The notes under the pieces were generated by a model that saw nothing but the letters and a program-made list of their open reading frames with translations, did not search any database and was not told the DNA's origin. Of a stretch of 14,987 bases of DNA, positions 14,118-14,987 are shown piece after piece. How positions within the stretch are numbered: the stretch's first letter is position 1; every line of letters begins with the position of its first letter. The DNA is taken from contig NZ_RQHW01000027.1 in assembly GCF_004770995.1 (NCBI RefSeq), positions 1 to 14,987 of the forward strand. The letters run 5' to 3'. Origin of the DNA: Leptospira idonii. GTDB lineage: Bacteria; Spirochaetota; Leptospiria; Leptospirales; Leptospiraceae. The position numbers and the translations under genes were made by a program.

Positions 14118-14987
14118 ATGAAAACAAAAATCAAATTTGACCCAGCATCACTTCTTTCAAAATCGACACAGAGACAAAGTAGTTCAAACCCATTTCTAAA
14201 TGAAAAACAAGTATCGTCTTATCAGACAATAGACATACCTATCGATGAGATTATAATAAAAGGTAATCCTAGAAAAACATTTAATGATTCTACGATCCAT
14301 GAACTTGCAGAGTCCATTAAACAATACGGATTGCTTCAGCCGATCGTAGTAAGAAAAAAAGACGGTAAATATGAATTAATCAACGGAGAAAGGAGATATA
14401 GAGCCCATCTTTTTTTAAAGAAAAAATTTATAGCAGCGAATATCAAGAATGTTGAACAAATTGATATCACCAAGCTCCCTGAAATTAAACTTATAGAAAA
14501 CTTGCAAAGAGAAGACTTAACGGATTCAGATCTTGCGATCTCTCTGCAAGAACTAAAAAAAAGAAATAATGAAACTAACGAAGGAATAGCCAAAAGGTTA
14601 AATAAGTCGACCCAATGGGTGAAAACAAAAATTGCACATGCGGAAATTCTAAAAGAAGCCCAAATATCAGCGCAATACAAACTAGGGGATCCTATTTTTC
14701 AAATCCCTACAAGCCTGTTTACAGAACTTGCCCCATTAGATAAAGAAAACAGAAAAAAATCAATCGAACATTTGATTTCGGTTCATGAAAAAACGGGCAA
14801 CTACCCACAAAGGGCAAATTTCAGAGAATTTGTTCGTCCACTAAAAACAACGACTGTTAAAACGATCCGCCCAAAATCACAAAGTCTCGAATCTTTAAAA
14901 GCAGAGTTGGTAAAAGTTAAAACGAAGATCACTGCTTTACAAAATCAGAAGCAAATTTTGGAAGAAGCGATAAAAAAGGCAAAAAGA
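14118..14987 (+). CDS. parB: ParB/Spo0J-type centromere-binding protein, 3' truncated by the window end
   Basis: An open frame of 290 codons runs off the window end without a stop. After a flexible basic N-terminus (1-37) comes the ParB N-terminal domain: IPIDEI (40-45), NPRKTF (50-55), ESIKQYGLLQPIVVRK (65-80) and the CTP-binding/arginine patch GERRYRA (90-96). ENLQRED (127-133) matches the conserved family box III. A helix-turn-helix follows at about 154-178 (GIAKRLNKSTQWVKTKI), expected to read the parS palindrome. From about 255 a charged coiled-coil-like stretch rich in Lys, Glu and Leu may be part of the dimerisation region. Complete proteins of the family are usually around 280-330 aa, so only a short tail should be missing. 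It is co-transcribed with parA and probably binds the two palindromes flanking it. Confidence 0.93.
   Translation, partial: MKTKIKFDPASLLSKSTQRQSSSNPFLNEKQVSSYQTIDIPIDEIIIKGNPRKTFNDSTIHELAESIKQYGLLQPIVVRKKDGKYELINGERRYRAHLFLKKKFIAANIKNVEQIDITKLPEIKLIENLQREDLTDSDLAISLQELKKRNNETNEGIAKRLNKSTQWVKTKIAHAEILKEAQISAQYKLGDPIFQIPTSLFTELAPLDKENRKKSIEHLISVHEKTGNYPQRANFREFVRPLKTTTVKTIRPKSQSLESLKAELVKVKTKITALQNQKQILEEAIKKAKR

Noticed and set aside
14336..14680. 114-codon minus-strand open frame inside parB
   Set aside because: It lies opposite the conserved ParB domains, including the GERR, ENLQRED and helix-turn-helix codons, which run through without a stop to the window end.

Overview
The window reads like DNA from a spirochaete of the Leptospira group. 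This is inferred from overall character: AT-rich DNA, spirochaete-style loose lipoboxes (FFC, LIHC, FANC, FYC, VSC), paired Ig-like (Big_5-type) lipoproteins, a membrane-anchored MORN-repeat protein with a short C-x4-C lead-in, and a compact parA-parB locus of the kind carried by leptospiral secondary replicons. No rRNA, tRNA, insertion sequence, prophage gene or CRISPR array was seen.

Left part (15-12388). A plus-strand gene (15-1376) encodes a lipid-anchored RND periplasmic adaptor. Its 3' end overlaps by 39 bp the last gene of a convergent, tightly packed seven-gene minus-strand unit. In transcription order (right to left) that unit is: a TPR protein with a signal peptide (11810-12388), a small lipoprotein resembling the helical part of SurA/PpiC-type chaperones (11199-11813), a TPR lipoprotein (10569-11192), two paralogous lipoproteins made of Ig-like domains (9016-10572 and 7479-9026), and two full-length RND pump subunits (4414-7476 and 1338-4412). 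Every junction is an overlap or a gap of at most 6 nt (4 overlap, gap 6, 4 overlap, 11 overlap, gap 2, gap 1). The simplest reading is a two-permease RND assembly sharing the nearby adaptor, co-expressed with envelope lipoproteins that may form its outer-membrane or surface partners. No TolC-type outer-membrane channel lies in the window.

Middle (12389-13351). A 97-bp divergent intergenic region separates the operon from a plus-strand MORN-repeat protein (12486-13127). After it comes a 224-bp noncoding stretch with a long hairpin, a 50-bp-spaced direct repeat and a perfect 20-bp palindrome.

Right part (13352-14987). parA (13352-14083) and parB (14118 to beyond the window) form a partition operon. 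A 14-bp palindromic core, GTACGCCGGCGTAC, occurs once upstream of parA and once across the parA stop codon, 815 bp apart. These are good candidates for parS centromere sites or ParB operators, and they suggest the window lies near the replication/partition region of a chromosome, chromid or plasmid. The most noteworthy items are the unusual RND-plus-Ig-lipoprotein operon and the noncanonical candidate parS.
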